Shown here one piece after another: positions 26,291 to 34,484 of a stretch of 64,000 nt of DNA (positions are counted from its first letter, which is position 1; every line of letters starts with the position of its first letter). Below the pieces are notes generated by a model. That model did no database searches and was not told the origin of the DNA. It saw nothing but the letters and a program-made list of their open reading frames with translations. The position numbers and the translations under genes are program-made. The stretch is from contig NZ_SSBQ01000002.1 of NCBI RefSeq assembly GCF_004795255.1, positions 1,614,001 through 1,678,000 of the forward strand. The letters are read 5' to 3'. The DNA is from Streptomyces sp. RKND-216 (lineage in GTDB: Bacteria > Actinomycetota > Actinomycetes > Streptomycetales > Streptomycetaceae).

Positions 26291-27496
26291 TCAGCGGCCT
26301 TCGTGGGTGACGTGGAAGCGGAGGCCGGCGCGGACGAGGCGGTCGGTGAGGGCGGGACCCATGGCGGTGGCGGTGGTGAGCTGGCCGGTGAGAGCGGGGA
26401 GTTCGTCGTGGGCGAGGCAGAGCGCGGACTCGGCGAGCATCTTGGCGGTCTCGTCATAGCCGGGGTCGCCGCCGGACACCTCGGTGGCGATGCGGCGGGG
26501 GCCGTGTGCGGTGAGGGCCTCGGCGAGGAAGCGGACGGAGAAGGTGCTGCGGGCGCGGCGCTCCTCGGAAGGGCCCTCGCCGGAGCCGAGCCGGGAGGTC
26601 AGGGCGCGGCGGGCGGCGGGGAGTTGGGCGAGTGCGACGAGTCCGGCGGTGCCGGCGAGGCCGCCGAGGGCGACGGGGAGCCGTCGGACGGCGGCGGCGT
26701 GCCGGTAGCGGAAGTCGGGGCCGTAGCGGTCCAGGGCGGCGGCGGAGCGGGCGACGACCTGCGGGTCGACGGTGGGCAACGGCACGGCCCAGCTGCGCAG
26801 GAGGGGGACGCGACGGATGCCGCCCGTGGGGGTGGAGACGCGGCGGTCGGTGGGCCAGGGCTCGACGCGGCGCCGTTCGCGCGCGGCCTGGAGCATCTGC
26901 GGGCCGCGCGCGAAGGCGTCGAGGGCGGAGGCGAGGGTGCCGCCGGAGAACCGGGCGTCGGCGGTGACGTAGCCGTCGATGCGCAGCGGTACGCCCTCGG
27001 GGAGCAGGCCGACGGTGTACTGGACACCGAGGTCGTGCGGGACGGAGTCGAATCCGCAGGCGTGGACGAGGCGGGCGCCGCTGCGGCGGGCGGTCTCGTG
27101 GTGGCGGACGTAGGTGCGGTCGATGAACTCGGGCTCGCCGGTGAGGTCGACGTAGTCGGTGCCGGCTTCGGCGCAGGCGGCGACGAGTTCCTCGCCGTGG
27201 CGGAGGTAGGGGCCGACGGTGGTGAGGAGGACGCGGGTGGCGGCGGCGAGGCGGTGCAGGGCGGGCGTGTCCGTCACGTCGGCGTCGAGCAGCGGGAGTT
27301 CGGCCCATGCGGGGCGGATGCCGGCGAGTTCGGCGCGCACGGCGGCGAGCTTGTCGCGGTTGCGTCCGGCCAGGGCGACGCGGCAGTCGGCGGGCGCGTT
27401 CGCGGCGAGGTAGCGGGCGGTGAGCCGACCGGTGAAGCCGGTGGCGCCGAACAGGACGAGGTCGTGCGGGCGTTCGGTTGCGCGGTTCTCGGGCAC
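26291..27496 (-). CDS. Saccharopine dehydrogenase-like / trans-acting enoyl reductase family protein
   Basis: 401 residues from a GTG with AGGGAG upstream. The N-terminal Rossmann fold has DLVLFGATGFTGRLTARYLA and ALAGRNRDKLAAVRAEL. Then come VLLTTVGPYLRHGEELVAAC, GTDYVDLTGEPEF and HACGFDSVPHDLGV, typical of the family containing mycobacterial Rv2449c/Rv2953. Those act on polyketide-lipid enoyl groups; relatives in Streptomyces have no assigned substrate. The C-terminal part (GGDPGYDETAKMLAESAL) also matches. No lipid-synthesis gene is adjacent, so the reaction is left open. Confidence 0.85.
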   Translation of the reverse strand: MPENRATERPHDLVLFGATGFTGRLTARYLAANAPADCRVALAGRNRDKLAAVRAELAGIRPAWAELPLLDADVTDTPALHRLAAATRVLLTTVGPYLRHGEELVAACAEAGTDYVDLTGEPEFIDRTYVRHHETARRSGARLVHACGFDSVPHDLGVQYTVGLLPEGVPLRIDGYVTADARFSGGTLASALDAFARGPQMLQAARERRRVEPWPTDRRVSTPTGGIRRVPLLRSWAVPLPTVDPQVVARSAAALDRYGPDFRYRHAAAVRRLPVALGGLAGTAGLVALAQLPAARRALTSRLGSGEGPSEERRARSTFSVRFLAEALTAHGPRRIATEVSGGDPGYDETAKMLAESALCLAHDELPALTGQLTTATAMGPALTDRLVRAGLRFHVTHEGR

Positions 27497-27560
27497 GGCG
27501 GCTGCTCCCTGGGGTCGTGCGAGTGGCTGGCACGGGTTTCCAGGGGCAGCCTATGCCTTG

Positions 27561-28211
27561 TTACCCCTCGGTACGCTGCCAGGCCGTGGCGCCGAGCCGG
27601 CCCGTGTCGCCGAGGTCCAGGCCGCCGTCGAGGGCGACCACCTGCGCCGGCCCGCCGGGCGCCGGGGCGACGGAGAGGTAGGGGGCGTGTACGGCCGGAA
27701 CGGTGGACCCGGTGACGGTGTTGCGCCAGGCCAGGGTGGTCTCGGCGGAGTCGCCGGGGGCAAGGGTGAACCGGCCGGGCTCCTCGGCGCCGCCGACCCC
27801 GGCGCTGATGTCGTCGGTGCCGCGCAGAACCTCGACGTCCACCCGATCGTGGTCGTCGTCGAGGACGGTCAGGGACGGGTAGCCGCTCAACTCGTACGGC
27901 GCGCCACCGCAGTTGGTGAGGGTGAGGCTGGTGGCGCGCAGGCCCATGGCGGCGTCGACGAGACCCGTGGTGACCCGCAGGCCGGACGGCGGGCACGCGG
28001 TCGGCGCAGCCGCCGAGGGCGGCGCGAGGGAGGGGGCGGAAGGGTCGCCCGGGCCGGGCGGGGCCGTGGTGGTGGCGCGCGGTGCGGGAGTGCGCGCGGG
28101 ATTCGCCTCGCGTTCGAGTTCGGCGCCGAGGCCGCAGCCGGTCAGCGTGGCGAGGAGCAGACCCGCCAGGACGGCAGGGGCGGCGGGACGTGCGGAGCGG
28201 AGAAAGGTCAC
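27561..28211 (-). CDS. DUF4232 lipoprotein
   Basis: 216 residues from the GTG at 28211. Lipoprotein signal with lipobox LTGC at about residue 26. A Pro/Thr/Ala-rich linker precedes the DUF4232 beta-sandwich: ATSLTLTNCGGAPYELSGYP, SLTVLDDDHDRVDVEV, and RFTLAPGDSAETTLAWRNTV. DUF4232 proteins are common actinomycete exported proteins of unknown role, with paired cysteines (the Cys of TACPPSG and of TNCGG). Ribosome site is weak. Confidence 0.85.
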   Translation of the reverse strand: MTFLRSARPAAPAVLAGLLLATLTGCGLGAELEREANPARTPAPRATTTAPPGPGDPSAPSLAPPSAAAPTACPPSGLRVTTGLVDAAMGLRATSLTLTNCGGAPYELSGYPSLTVLDDDHDRVDVEVLRGTDDISAGVGGAEEPGRFTLAPGDSAETTLAWRNTVTGSTVPAVHAPYLSVAPAPGGPAQVVALDGGLDLGDTGRLGATAWQRTEG

Positions 28212-28282
28212 GGAAAGATCATCGCACCGCGGTGCCAGCCGGAGTGGGGGTCCCGGCCGGCACCGCGGGGCTCACGGCAGAT

Positions 28283-28957
28283 TCAGCAGCCGTTGAGGAT
28301 GCCGCTGAGGGCGCTCTTCTCGGCGCTGTCCACGGTGAGGTTCCATTCGTGCTTCACCCACACCCACATGCGCGCGTACATGCAGTGGTAGCCGGTGCTG
28401 GGCGGCAGCCACTCGGAGGGGTCACGGTCGCTCTTGGACTGGTTGGAGTTGTCCGTGACGGCGATCAGCTGGGAGGTCGACAGGTCGTTGGCGAACGACT
28501 CGCGGGACGCGGTCGACCAGCCGCTGGCGCCGGAGCGCCAGGCCTCGGCGAGCGGCACCATGTGGTCGATGTCGACGTCGCTGGGGGCCTCGGACCAGAC
28601 GCTGTCGTAGACGGAGTACCAGCGGCCGCTGGTCGGGTAGCAGTCGCTGCCGGTCGAGACGCCCTCGCCGTCGCGCTTGAGGACGGTCTCGCGGGTGTCG
28701 CAGCTGTTGCCCTGGCTCGACCAGTGGGGGAACTTGTCGCGGTCGTAGCCGCTCATCGAGCCCTCGCCGCTCTCGGTGAGCCCGGCGAGATAGCTGCGGG
28801 CGGTGGCGGCGCTGGGCGGGGCGGGGGGATAGGCGTGGGCCGGTGGGCCGACGAGGAGGTTCGCGAACGACAGCAGGCCGACGAAGGCCGCGAGCGTGGC
28901 GAGGTGTCGACGCGCGTTGAACGCACGGCGCGCGGGGGGTATGCGCGTGCTTGTCAT
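28283..28957 (-). CDS. Secreted HNH-type nuclease (GmrSD-like C-terminal / DUF1524 family)
   Basis: 224 residues from the ATG at 28957 after GGGAG. Signal peptide about 1-42 (LATLAAFVGLLSFANLLVGP, cut near AHA). Nuclease core: DRDKFPHWSSQGNSCDTRET, VLKRDG, the DIDHMVPLAEAW motif with the catalytic His at about 132, then LSTSQLIAVTDNSNQSKSDRDPSEW trimmed by design to a typical DNxSKxxxxPxxW block, and YARMWVWVKHEWNL. Secreted members are thought to degrade extracellular DNA for nutrition or competition. It is divergent from the small gene at 29292. Confidence 0.88.
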   Translation of the reverse strand: MTSTRIPPARRAFNARRHLATLAAFVGLLSFANLLVGPPAHAYPPAPPSAATARSYLAGLTESGEGSMSGYDRDKFPHWSSQGNSCDTRETVLKRDGEGVSTGSDCYPTSGRWYSVYDSVWSEAPSDVDIDHMVPLAEAWRSGASGWSTASRESFANDLSTSQLIAVTDNSNQSKSDRDPSEWLPPSTGYHCMYARMWVWVKHEWNLTVDSAEKSALSGILNGC

Positions 28958-29291
28958 GGCACTCCCGGATGGCGAGTTGGGGGGGAAACGGACCGGCGCG
29001 GCTCCGGGGTTGCCCGGGGCCGTGCCGTCCGGCTGCTTGCCTCGCGCAACAGAGTGACGGCATGCGCATGCCATAGCAAGGGTCGGCGCATGGCCCGTGG
29101 GTGAACGCCCGGTACCGGGACGGGCCCTGCGGCGCGGCGCTCCGGTCGTACCGCCCCGAAACGGCGGAAGCCGCGCGCCCGGCCGGGACCGGGGGGCCGC
29201 ACAGGCGACGTGGACACGTAGACTCTCCGGCGCCGACCTCGGGGAGCCCGGGCGGCGGCCGGATGTCCCTGACCTGAAGGAACGCTGCACG
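28958..29291. promoter_or_regulatory. Divergent intergenic region with a 14-bp palindrome
   Basis: 334 bases between the secreted nuclease and a small plus-strand gene hold no supported coding sequence. A perfect palindrome GGCATGCGCATGCC lies at 29059-29072, about 100 bases ahead of the nuclease start. It could be a dimeric repressor site. No secure -10/-35 pairs were found. Confidence 0.4.
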
Positions 29292-29462
29292 ATGACGACC
29301 GCAGACCGGGCCGATGCGCCGATCTACGCCAGTCTTGTCCAGGAGCACGGCGACGTACTCAGCGAGGCCCGCCGGGTCGCCGAGCAGGCACAGCGGGACG
29401 TGTCCGCGGTGATGGACTTCAGCCGGACGACGTCCCTGTCGGGCGGCCCCGGGGCCCGCTGA
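29292..29462 (+). CDS. Small acidic protein of unknown function
   Basis: 56 residues: MTTADRADAPIYASLVQEHG, DVLSEARRVAEQAQRDVSAV, MDFSRTTSLSGGPGAR. Mostly one amphipathic helix. GAAGGA lies 10 bases upstream of the ATG. A strong terminator with a T-run begins 40 bases after the stop, which supports an independent short transcript. No family is recognised; similar short genes occur beside regulators in Streptomyces. Confidence 0.55.
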   Translation: MTTADRADAPIYASLVQEHGDVLSEARRVAEQAQRDVSAVMDFSRTTSLSGGPGAR

Positions 29463-29502
29463 GGGCGGGCGCTTCCGCGTCACGCGACGGGGTGGGATTT
29501 CG

Positions 29503-29547
29503 ATCCAGGGGTCTGCACCCCCGTGTCAGACCCCTGGATCTGTTTTT
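29503..29547 (+). terminator. Classical intrinsic terminator with T-tract
   Basis: A perfect 14-bp stem GATCCAGGGGTCTG/CAGACCCCTGGATC with a 10-base loop is followed by TGTTTTT. A true T-tract is rare in this GC-rich genome. It ends the transcript of the 56-residue protein. Confidence 0.9.
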
Positions 29548-29668
29548 CCGAGTAAACAGTGACGCAGAGTGTATGCGCAAGGCACGGTTCAGCGTCCGGC
29601 GGGTGTGTGATCCGTGAAGCTTTGGATACGGTGGTACATGCAGGCATACGGCGGACTGGGGGCTGCGG

Positions 29669-30199
29669 ATGAGTGGCGCGGGCATACCTGGCGAGGATGA
29701 ACCGCGGTCCCTCGCCGAGAAGATCACCTGGTTGCTGCACAACGCCTTTCCGTCCGGCGGGCGTTCGGACGAAGCGGTGCCGTCCGACCGTCAGGTGGTC
29801 CGCGCCGTCAACGAACGCGCCGGCCGGCACGTCATCGGCCACACCACCTTCTGGAAGCTGCGTACCGGCAAGATCAACCCGGAGACCGGGGAGCCCTACA
29901 CCGCTTCTGAGGACATGCTGGAAGGCATCGCCGCCTTCTTCGACGTGGACCCGAGGTTCTTCAAGTCCCGCAGCGAGGTCGTCGGCCAGGTCGTCGAGTC
30001 GCTGCGTTTCCTGCGCTCGGTGCACAACGGCGACATCACCGGCATCGCCGGACGCGGTCTCGGCGAGGAGGGCCTGAGCCACGAGCTGATGGCCTTCATG
30101 AACGAGGTGCTCGCCGAGTCCCGCCGGGACGACGTGGCCCGGCGCGCGGATGCGGAGCGAGGCGGCGCCGGACGGGACGACGGGCGCGGGCGGGACTGA
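29669..30199 (+). CDS. Helix-turn-helix regulator (EspR-like)
   Basis: 176 residues from the ATG at 29669, GGGGG upstream. The DNA-binding part (about 12-90) is SLAEKITWLLHNAFPSGGRS, then VPSDRQVVRAVNERAGRHVI and GHTTFWKLRTGKINPETGEP, with AFFDVDPRFF after it. This layout resembles mycobacterial EspR and similar nucleoid-type regulators in which a C-terminal helical segment (EVVGQVVESLRFLRSVHNGD) dimerises. A charged tail (RRADAERGGAGRDDGRGRD) may be flexible. Targets unknown. A hairpin at 30278-30317 follows. Confidence 0.8.
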   Translation: MSGAGIPGEDEPRSLAEKITWLLHNAFPSGGRSDEAVPSDRQVVRAVNERAGRHVIGHTTFWKLRTGKINPETGEPYTASEDMLEGIAAFFDVDPRFFKSRSEVVGQVVESLRFLRSVHNGDITGIAGRGLGEEGLSHELMAFMNEVLAESRRDDVARRADAERGGAGRDDGRGRD

Positions 30200-30277
30200 G
30201 GTTTTTCCGCCCTGCTGGGGGCTGGATCAGGCCACCCCCTGGCGTTCGGCCCGCGGATAGGGCAAGATCGGTTCCAC

Positions 30278-30317
30278 GGCCCGCCCGGTGTGCATCCCCC
30301 GTCGCACCGGGCGGGCC
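30278..30317. terminator. Bidirectional hairpin between convergent genes
   Basis: GGCCCGCCCGGTG/CACCGGGCGGGCC, a perfect 13-bp stem with a 14-base loop, between the EspR-like gene (plus) and the universal stress gene (minus). Confidence 0.7.
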
Positions 30318-30388
30318 TTCTGCATGCCGGGACCGGCGCGGTACCGGCCGACGTCGCCGCCGCGCGGCCCTCACGCGGCCCGGTCGTC

Positions 30389-31306
30389 TCAGTCGTGCGG
30401 CACGACCGCCACCGGACAGGCGGCGTGGTGCACGGCCGCGTGCGCCACCGGCCCGATGCGCGGGCCCAGCGCCGTACGGTGCTTGCGGCAGCGGCCGACG
30501 ACCAGCAGGTCCGACCCCTCCGCCTCGTGGACGACCGCCTGCGCTGTGCCCTCCAGCCGCAGCGCGGCACGAAGTTCGACGCGCGGATGGCGTTCCGCCC
30601 AGGGCCGAACCAGCTCCCGCACCTCGCCCTCCACCTCCTTGCGGTACTGCACCGCGATGTGCGGCACCACCGGGCCGCCGGGCACGTACACGTGCGACGG
30701 GAGCCTGATCGCGTGCACCACGTGCAGCGGCAGGCCGGTGACCTCGGCCGTCTCGAAGGCGAACCGCAGCAGGTTCGCGTAGTCGTGGTCCAGGCCGAGC
30801 GCCACCACCACCCGCGGGCCGTGCGGGTGCACCTCCTCCTGCTCGGGCTCGTGCGCCGTGCCGGCCTCCCGCGCCTCCGGGTCCTCCTCGGCGCGGACGA
30901 GCACGACGGGGTGTTCGGCGCGGGCGACCGTGCTGAGGCTGACGCCGCCGAGGAAGAAGCTGGGCAGCCGCCGGGTGCCGTAGGAGCCGAGCACCAGCAT
31001 CCGCGCCTCGGCGGACACCGTCAGCAGCGCCTCCTCCGGTTCCCCGGCGATCACGTCGGTGATCACGTGCAGATCGGGTCGGCGCCGCAGTACGTCGTCC
31101 CGCGCAGCGTCCACGATCTCCCTGCCGGTGGGGCCCGGCGGCATCGCCTCCGGCTCCGGCCGGGAATCCGGCTCCCGGGCGTGCACCAGCCGCAGCGGGA
31201 CCCGGCGCAGCCCGGCCTCCGCCGCCGCCCAGTGCAGGGCGGCCGTGGCGGCCGGGGAACCGTCCAGCCCCACCGCGATCACGTTCGTCCGCTCGTCGTC
31301 CGTCAC
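30389..31306 (-). CDS. Universal stress protein, tandem Usp domains
   Basis: 305 residues from the GTG at 31306. Two Usp domains: the first about 10-145 (VIAVGLDGSPAATAALHWAA ... MLVLGSYGTRRLPSFFLGGV), the second about 170-300 (VVVALGLDHDYANLLRFAFE ... LLVVGRCRKHRTALGPRIGP, VAHAAVHHAACPVAVV). The first carries the G-x2-G-x9-G(S/T) type ATP loop in a variant form. Such proteins in actinomycetes respond to low oxygen or stationary phase. Divergent from the amidase gene. Confidence 0.92.
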   Translation of the reverse strand: MTDDERTNVIAVGLDGSPAATAALHWAAAEAGLRRVPLRLVHAREPDSRPEPEAMPPGPTGREIVDAARDDVLRRRPDLHVITDVIAGEPEEALLTVSAEARMLVLGSYGTRRLPSFFLGGVSLSTVARAEHPVVLVRAEEDPEAREAGTAHEPEQEEVHPHGPRVVVALGLDHDYANLLRFAFETAEVTGLPLHVVHAIRLPSHVYVPGGPVVPHIAVQYRKEVEGEVRELVRPWAERHPRVELRAALRLEGTAQAVVHEAEGSDLLVVGRCRKHRTALGPRIGPVAHAAVHHAACPVAVVPHD

Positions 31307-31424
31307 GGCCCGGCGAGTACCCCGGCCGGACGACCTGTACCACTTCGGAGGAGACCGACCGACGTCACCCGAACGGCTGCGTCGATGTGTGCGATGTCGC
31401 TGGTCGCGGCGCACCGTAGTGCAC

Positions 31425-32171
31425 ATGTGGCGGCCCAGGCTCGCGCTCGCCGTGGTGTGTCTCCCGCTGGCGGTGCTGGTGCGGTGGGGTGCCCCGGCCG
31501 TGGACTCCGGCGCCCTGCCCCGGGCGGAAGAGACCGCGGACAGGCCGGCGGCGCCGCGTCCCTACGTGGTCCCGCGGGTGGCGTGGGGCGCGGACGAGCA
31601 GATGGTGCGCGAAGCCCCGGCGTACGTCGACCGGGTCCGCGCCGTCGTCGTCCACCACACCGACCACGTCAACGGCTACGACTGCGACCACGTCCCGGCC
31701 CTGCTCCGCGGCCTCCAGCGCGACCACATCGAGAGCGAGGGCTGGGACGACGTCGGCTACCAGTACGTCGTCGACCGCTGCGGCACCATCTACGAGGGCC
31801 GCGGCGGGGACGGCGCGCACACCGTGCGGGGTGCGCACACCAAGGGCTTCAACAAGGAGACGGTCGGCATCGCGGCGCTCGGCACCTTCGACGAGGGCAC
31901 TCACGTGCCGCGCGCGATGCTCGACGCGATCGCCGCCGTGGCCGCCTGGCAGCTCGACCCGGGCGCCGACCCGCACGGACGGGTCCGTCTCACCTCGACC
32001 AACGACGCCAGCCGCTACCCGAAGGGCGCCGGCGCCACGTTCGACGTGATCACCGGACACCGCGCGGGCTACGAGACGAACTGCCCCGGCGACGCACTCG
32101 TGGCGAAGCTGCCGCTGCTCCGCGACGAGACGGAGCGGCTCCGCGACGCGACGGAGCTGCGCCGCGGCTGA
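31425..32171 (+). CDS. Peptidoglycan-recognition N-acetylmuramoyl-L-alanine amidase (Amidase_2/PGRP)
   Basis: 248 residues from the ATG at 31425; the frame is open upstream and GTG alternatives exist because no strong ribosome site is visible. N-terminal signal helix LALAVVCLPLAVLVRWGAPA. The amidase fold starts at PRVAWGADEQM. Zinc ligands are the first His of VVVHHTDH, the His of VITGHRAGYETNCPGDAL and the Cys of that same block. The catalytic Tyr is in VGYQYVVDRCGTIYEGRG. GAHTKGFNKETVGIAALGTF completes the PGRP pattern. It would cleave the bond between muramic acid and the stem peptide outside the membrane. Confidence 0.9.
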   Translation: MWRPRLALAVVCLPLAVLVRWGAPAVDSGALPRAEETADRPAAPRPYVVPRVAWGADEQMVREAPAYVDRVRAVVVHHTDHVNGYDCDHVPALLRGLQRDHIESEGWDDVGYQYVVDRCGTIYEGRGGDGAHTVRGAHTKGFNKETVGIAALGTFDEGTHVPRAMLDAIAAVAAWQLDPGADPHGRVRLTSTNDASRYPKGAGATFDVITGHRAGYETNCPGDALVAKLPLLRDETERLRDATELRRG

Positions 32172-32337
32172 GGTGCGGCGCCCGGCCGGGAGGATCACCG
32201 TCTTCCGCCGGGGTGCGGCTGCCGTGCGGCGGCCCGGGTACTCGTTCGATGTGCCGGGGCGCCCCCGCCAGTCGCCCCGGCCAGGCCCGTACGACGACGA
32301 GCGCGGCAGCGCGTGAGAGAGCGACGAGGAGTGGCAC

Positions 32338-33027
32338 ATGAGCGCAGCGCAAGGCACGAGCCCGCGCGCGGTGCTGTTCGACGTGGACGGCACCCTCGTG
32401 GACACCAACTACCTGCACGCCGTGACGTGGTGGGAGGCGTTCCGGCAGGCCGGTCACACTGTGCCCATGCCGGACATCCACCGGTCCGTGGGCATGGGCG
32501 CCGACCGGCTGATCGGTCACCTGCTCGGCGACCAGCGGGACCGCGACCAGGACGCGCGGATCAGCACCGCGCACAAGGTGCTGTACGCGGAGTACTTTCC
32601 CAGGCTGGCCGCACTTCCCGGCGCGGCCGATCTGCTGCGGGCGGTCGCCGGGAAGGGGCTGCGCGTGGTCCTCGCCAGCTCCGCGGGCGGCGGCGAACTC
32701 GCTGCGATGCGGGCCGCGATCGACGCGGACGACGTGATCGGCGCGGCAACGAGCGGAGACGACGTCGACGCCACGAAACCGGCGGCGGACCTGGTCGAAC
32801 AGGCGCTGCGACGGGCCGGGGTCCCGGCGGATGAGGCGGTGTTCGTCGGGGACACGGTGTGGGACATGAAGGCGTGCGGGAAGGCGGGGGTGGCGGGGGT
32901 CGCGGTGCGGTCCGGTGGGATCGCGGAGGAGGAGCTGGTCGAGGCGGGTGCGATCGCGGTGTACGAAGGCCCGGCAGACCTGCTGGCGGCGCTGGAGCGG
33001 AGCCCGTTGGTCGGGCCGCGCGCCTGA
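32338..33027 (+). CDS. HAD-superfamily hydrolase (beta-phosphoglucomutase/phosphatase-like)
   Basis: 229 residues, GAGGAG before the ATG. Motif I AVLFDVDGTLVDTN (nucleophile and acid Asp), motif II VVLASSAGGG, motif III Lys in DATKPAADL, motif IV VFVGDTVWDMKACGKAG. The helical cap (about 25-90) is of the C1 type. Subfamily IA phosphatase or mutase; the substrate cannot be assigned from sequence, and neighbours do not help. Confidence 0.9.
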   Translation: MSAAQGTSPRAVLFDVDGTLVDTNYLHAVTWWEAFRQAGHTVPMPDIHRSVGMGADRLIGHLLGDQRDRDQDARISTAHKVLYAEYFPRLAALPGAADLLRAVAGKGLRVVLASSAGGGELAAMRAAIDADDVIGAATSGDDVDATKPAADLVEQALRRAGVPADEAVFVGDTVWDMKACGKAGVAGVAVRSGGIAEEELVEAGAIAVYEGPADLLAALERSPLVGPRA

Positions 33028-33105
33028 GCAGTCCGCCGTCGGGACCCCCGAGCCGGACCCCTGCCCGCCACAGCCCGCCACGCACGGGGCGCGCCGCACG
33101 CGTCG

Positions 33106-33771
33106 TCAGGCGCCGATGGGGCCGGGGAGCGTGCTGAGGAAGAAGTCCCGGGCGGAGGTGGCGGCTTCGGCGAGGGTCCCCGGCTCCTCGAAGAGGTGAC
33201 CGGCGCCGGGGACGACGCGGAGGGTGCAGGGGGCGGACAGCGCCTCCGCTGCCTGCTCGTTGAGGCGCAGGACCTCCGTGTCGAGACCGCCCACGACCAG
33301 CAGCACGGGCGGGCGGACCCGTCCGAGCGCCTGCCCGGCGAGGTCCGGGCGGCCGCCGCGGGAGACGACGGCGCGGACCGCGTCGGGGCGTTCCGCGGCG
33401 GCGGTGAGCGCAGCGGCGGCGCCCGTGCTGGCGCCGAACAGCCCCAGCGGAGCGCCCGCGGTGTCCGGACGCGCCCCCAGCCGGTCGACGGCCGCGACGA
33501 GACGCCCCGCGAGCAGGGGGATGTCGAAGCGCAGCTCCGCGGTGACCACGTCGGTGCGTTCCTCCTCCCCGGTGAGCAGGTCGAACAGCAGTGTCCCCAG
33601 GCCCGCTTCCTGGAGGACGCGGGCGACGGCGCGGTTGCGGGGGCTGTGCCGCGAGCTCCCGCTGCCGTGGGCGAAGGCGACGATGCCGCGGGGCTCCGGC
33701 GGGAGGACGAGGTCGCCGTCGAGCACCGCGCCCCGGCCCACCTCGAGGTGCAGGGGAACGGAGCCGGTCAT
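33106..33771 (-). CDS. Dienelactone-hydrolase-like alpha/beta hydrolase
   Basis: 221 residues; GGAGGGG just before the ATG. Oxyanion region FAHGSGSSRHSPRNRAVARV. The nucleophile elbow is GLFGASTGAAAAL (Ser). The catalytic Asp is likely in GGLDTEVLRLNEQ and the His in VPGAGHLFEEPG. Family members are commonly annotated as phosphoribosyltransferase-linked or KANL3/Tex30-type hydrolases; activity untested. Its ATG overlaps the stop of the small membrane gene (ATGA), so the two are coupled. Confidence 0.88.
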   Translation of the reverse strand: MTGSVPLHLEVGRGAVLDGDLVLPPEPRGIVAFAHGSGSSRHSPRNRAVARVLQEAGLGTLLFDLLTGEEERTDVVTAELRFDIPLLAGRLVAAVDRLGARPDTAGAPLGLFGASTGAAAALTAAAERPDAVRAVVSRGGRPDLAGQALGRVRPPVLLVVGGLDTEVLRLNEQAAEALSAPCTLRVVPGAGHLFEEPGTLAEAATSARDFFLSTLPGPIGA

Positions 33772-34025
33772 GGCCCCTCCCCCGGAGACGGGGTGGGCGG
33801 AGGGGCCGCGTCGCCGCGGGGCTCGCTCGGGACGGCGACGCCCGCAGGGGCCGTGCTGCGTCCGTAGTGGTGGGTGGCGAACATGTACAGCAGCCCGGCG
33901 CCCACCACGATGCCCGCGCCGAGGAGCACGACGTAGTCGTCGTACCAGGGCGCCTCGGGGGTGCGCGGCCAGGAGATGTTGACGAGGGCGAACAGCCCGT
34001 AGGCGAGGAAGTCCGCGTCGTTCAC
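33768..34025 (-). CDS. Small membrane protein between the GMC remnant and the hydrolase
   Basis: 85 residues from the GTG at 34025 with AGAGGAA upstream. One or two hydrophobic segments (DFLAYGLFALVNISW; YVVLLGAGIVVGAGLLYMFA) and a Pro-rich tail. It overlaps the GMC remnant upstream and the hydrolase downstream by four bases each, so it belongs to the aldehyde dehydrogenase operon. I do not recognise a family; similar small proteins accompany choline-oxidation genes in related genomes as far as I recall. Confidence 0.65.
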   Translation of the reverse strand: MNDADFLAYGLFALVNISWPRTPEAPWYDDYVVLLGAGIVVGAGLLYMFATHHYGRSTAPAGVAVPSEPRGDAAPPPTPSPGEGP

Positions 34026-34484
34026 GGGCGTTCCTCTTCCACCGGGGCCGCCCCGGTGAGGAGGTCCGCGGCGCGTTCGGCGACCAGCAGGACCGTCACC
34101 ATCGGATTGCCGGTGGGCATGGTGGGGAACACCGAGGCGTCCACCACGCGCACCCGCAGCAGCGGGGCGAGTACGGCGAGGGGGTCGTCCGACGTGCCCA
34201 TCCGGCAGGTGCCGGCCGGGTGGTGGACGGTGTGTGCGGCGCGCCGGCCGTACTCGGACAGTTCGCGTTCGGTCTCCCGCTCGGAGCCGGGCGCCGGTGC
34301 AGCCCCCGGCGACCCACTCGTGCAGGTCCTGCGGCAGCGGCCGGAAGCTGATGAGCGTGTTGTGCGAGGAGCAGCCGCCGAGCACGCGGGCGCGGGAGTG
34401 CAGGGTGTGCGAAGAGCCGCGGGGCTGCTCCTCGATGTCGTACACCGCCTCACGCGACTCCGCCTCGTCGGTCGTCGCGCTCAC
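34022..34484 (-). pseudogene. GMC oxidoreductase (choline dehydrogenase-like) remnant
   Basis: A GTG at 34484 overlaps the aldehyde dehydrogenase stop. The frame reads VSATTDEAESREAVYD, then jumps to EEQPRGSSHTLHSRARVLGG with the GMC motif GGCSSHNTLISFRPLP. After HEWVAGGC it must shift frame to reach the C-terminal GMC block TVHHPAGTCRMGTSDD, VVDASVFPTMPTGNPMVT. The FAD-binding Rossmann loop between VYD and EEQPRG and the whole substrate domain are missing. About 150 of 510-560 expected codons remain. It is non-functional. Confidence 0.9.
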
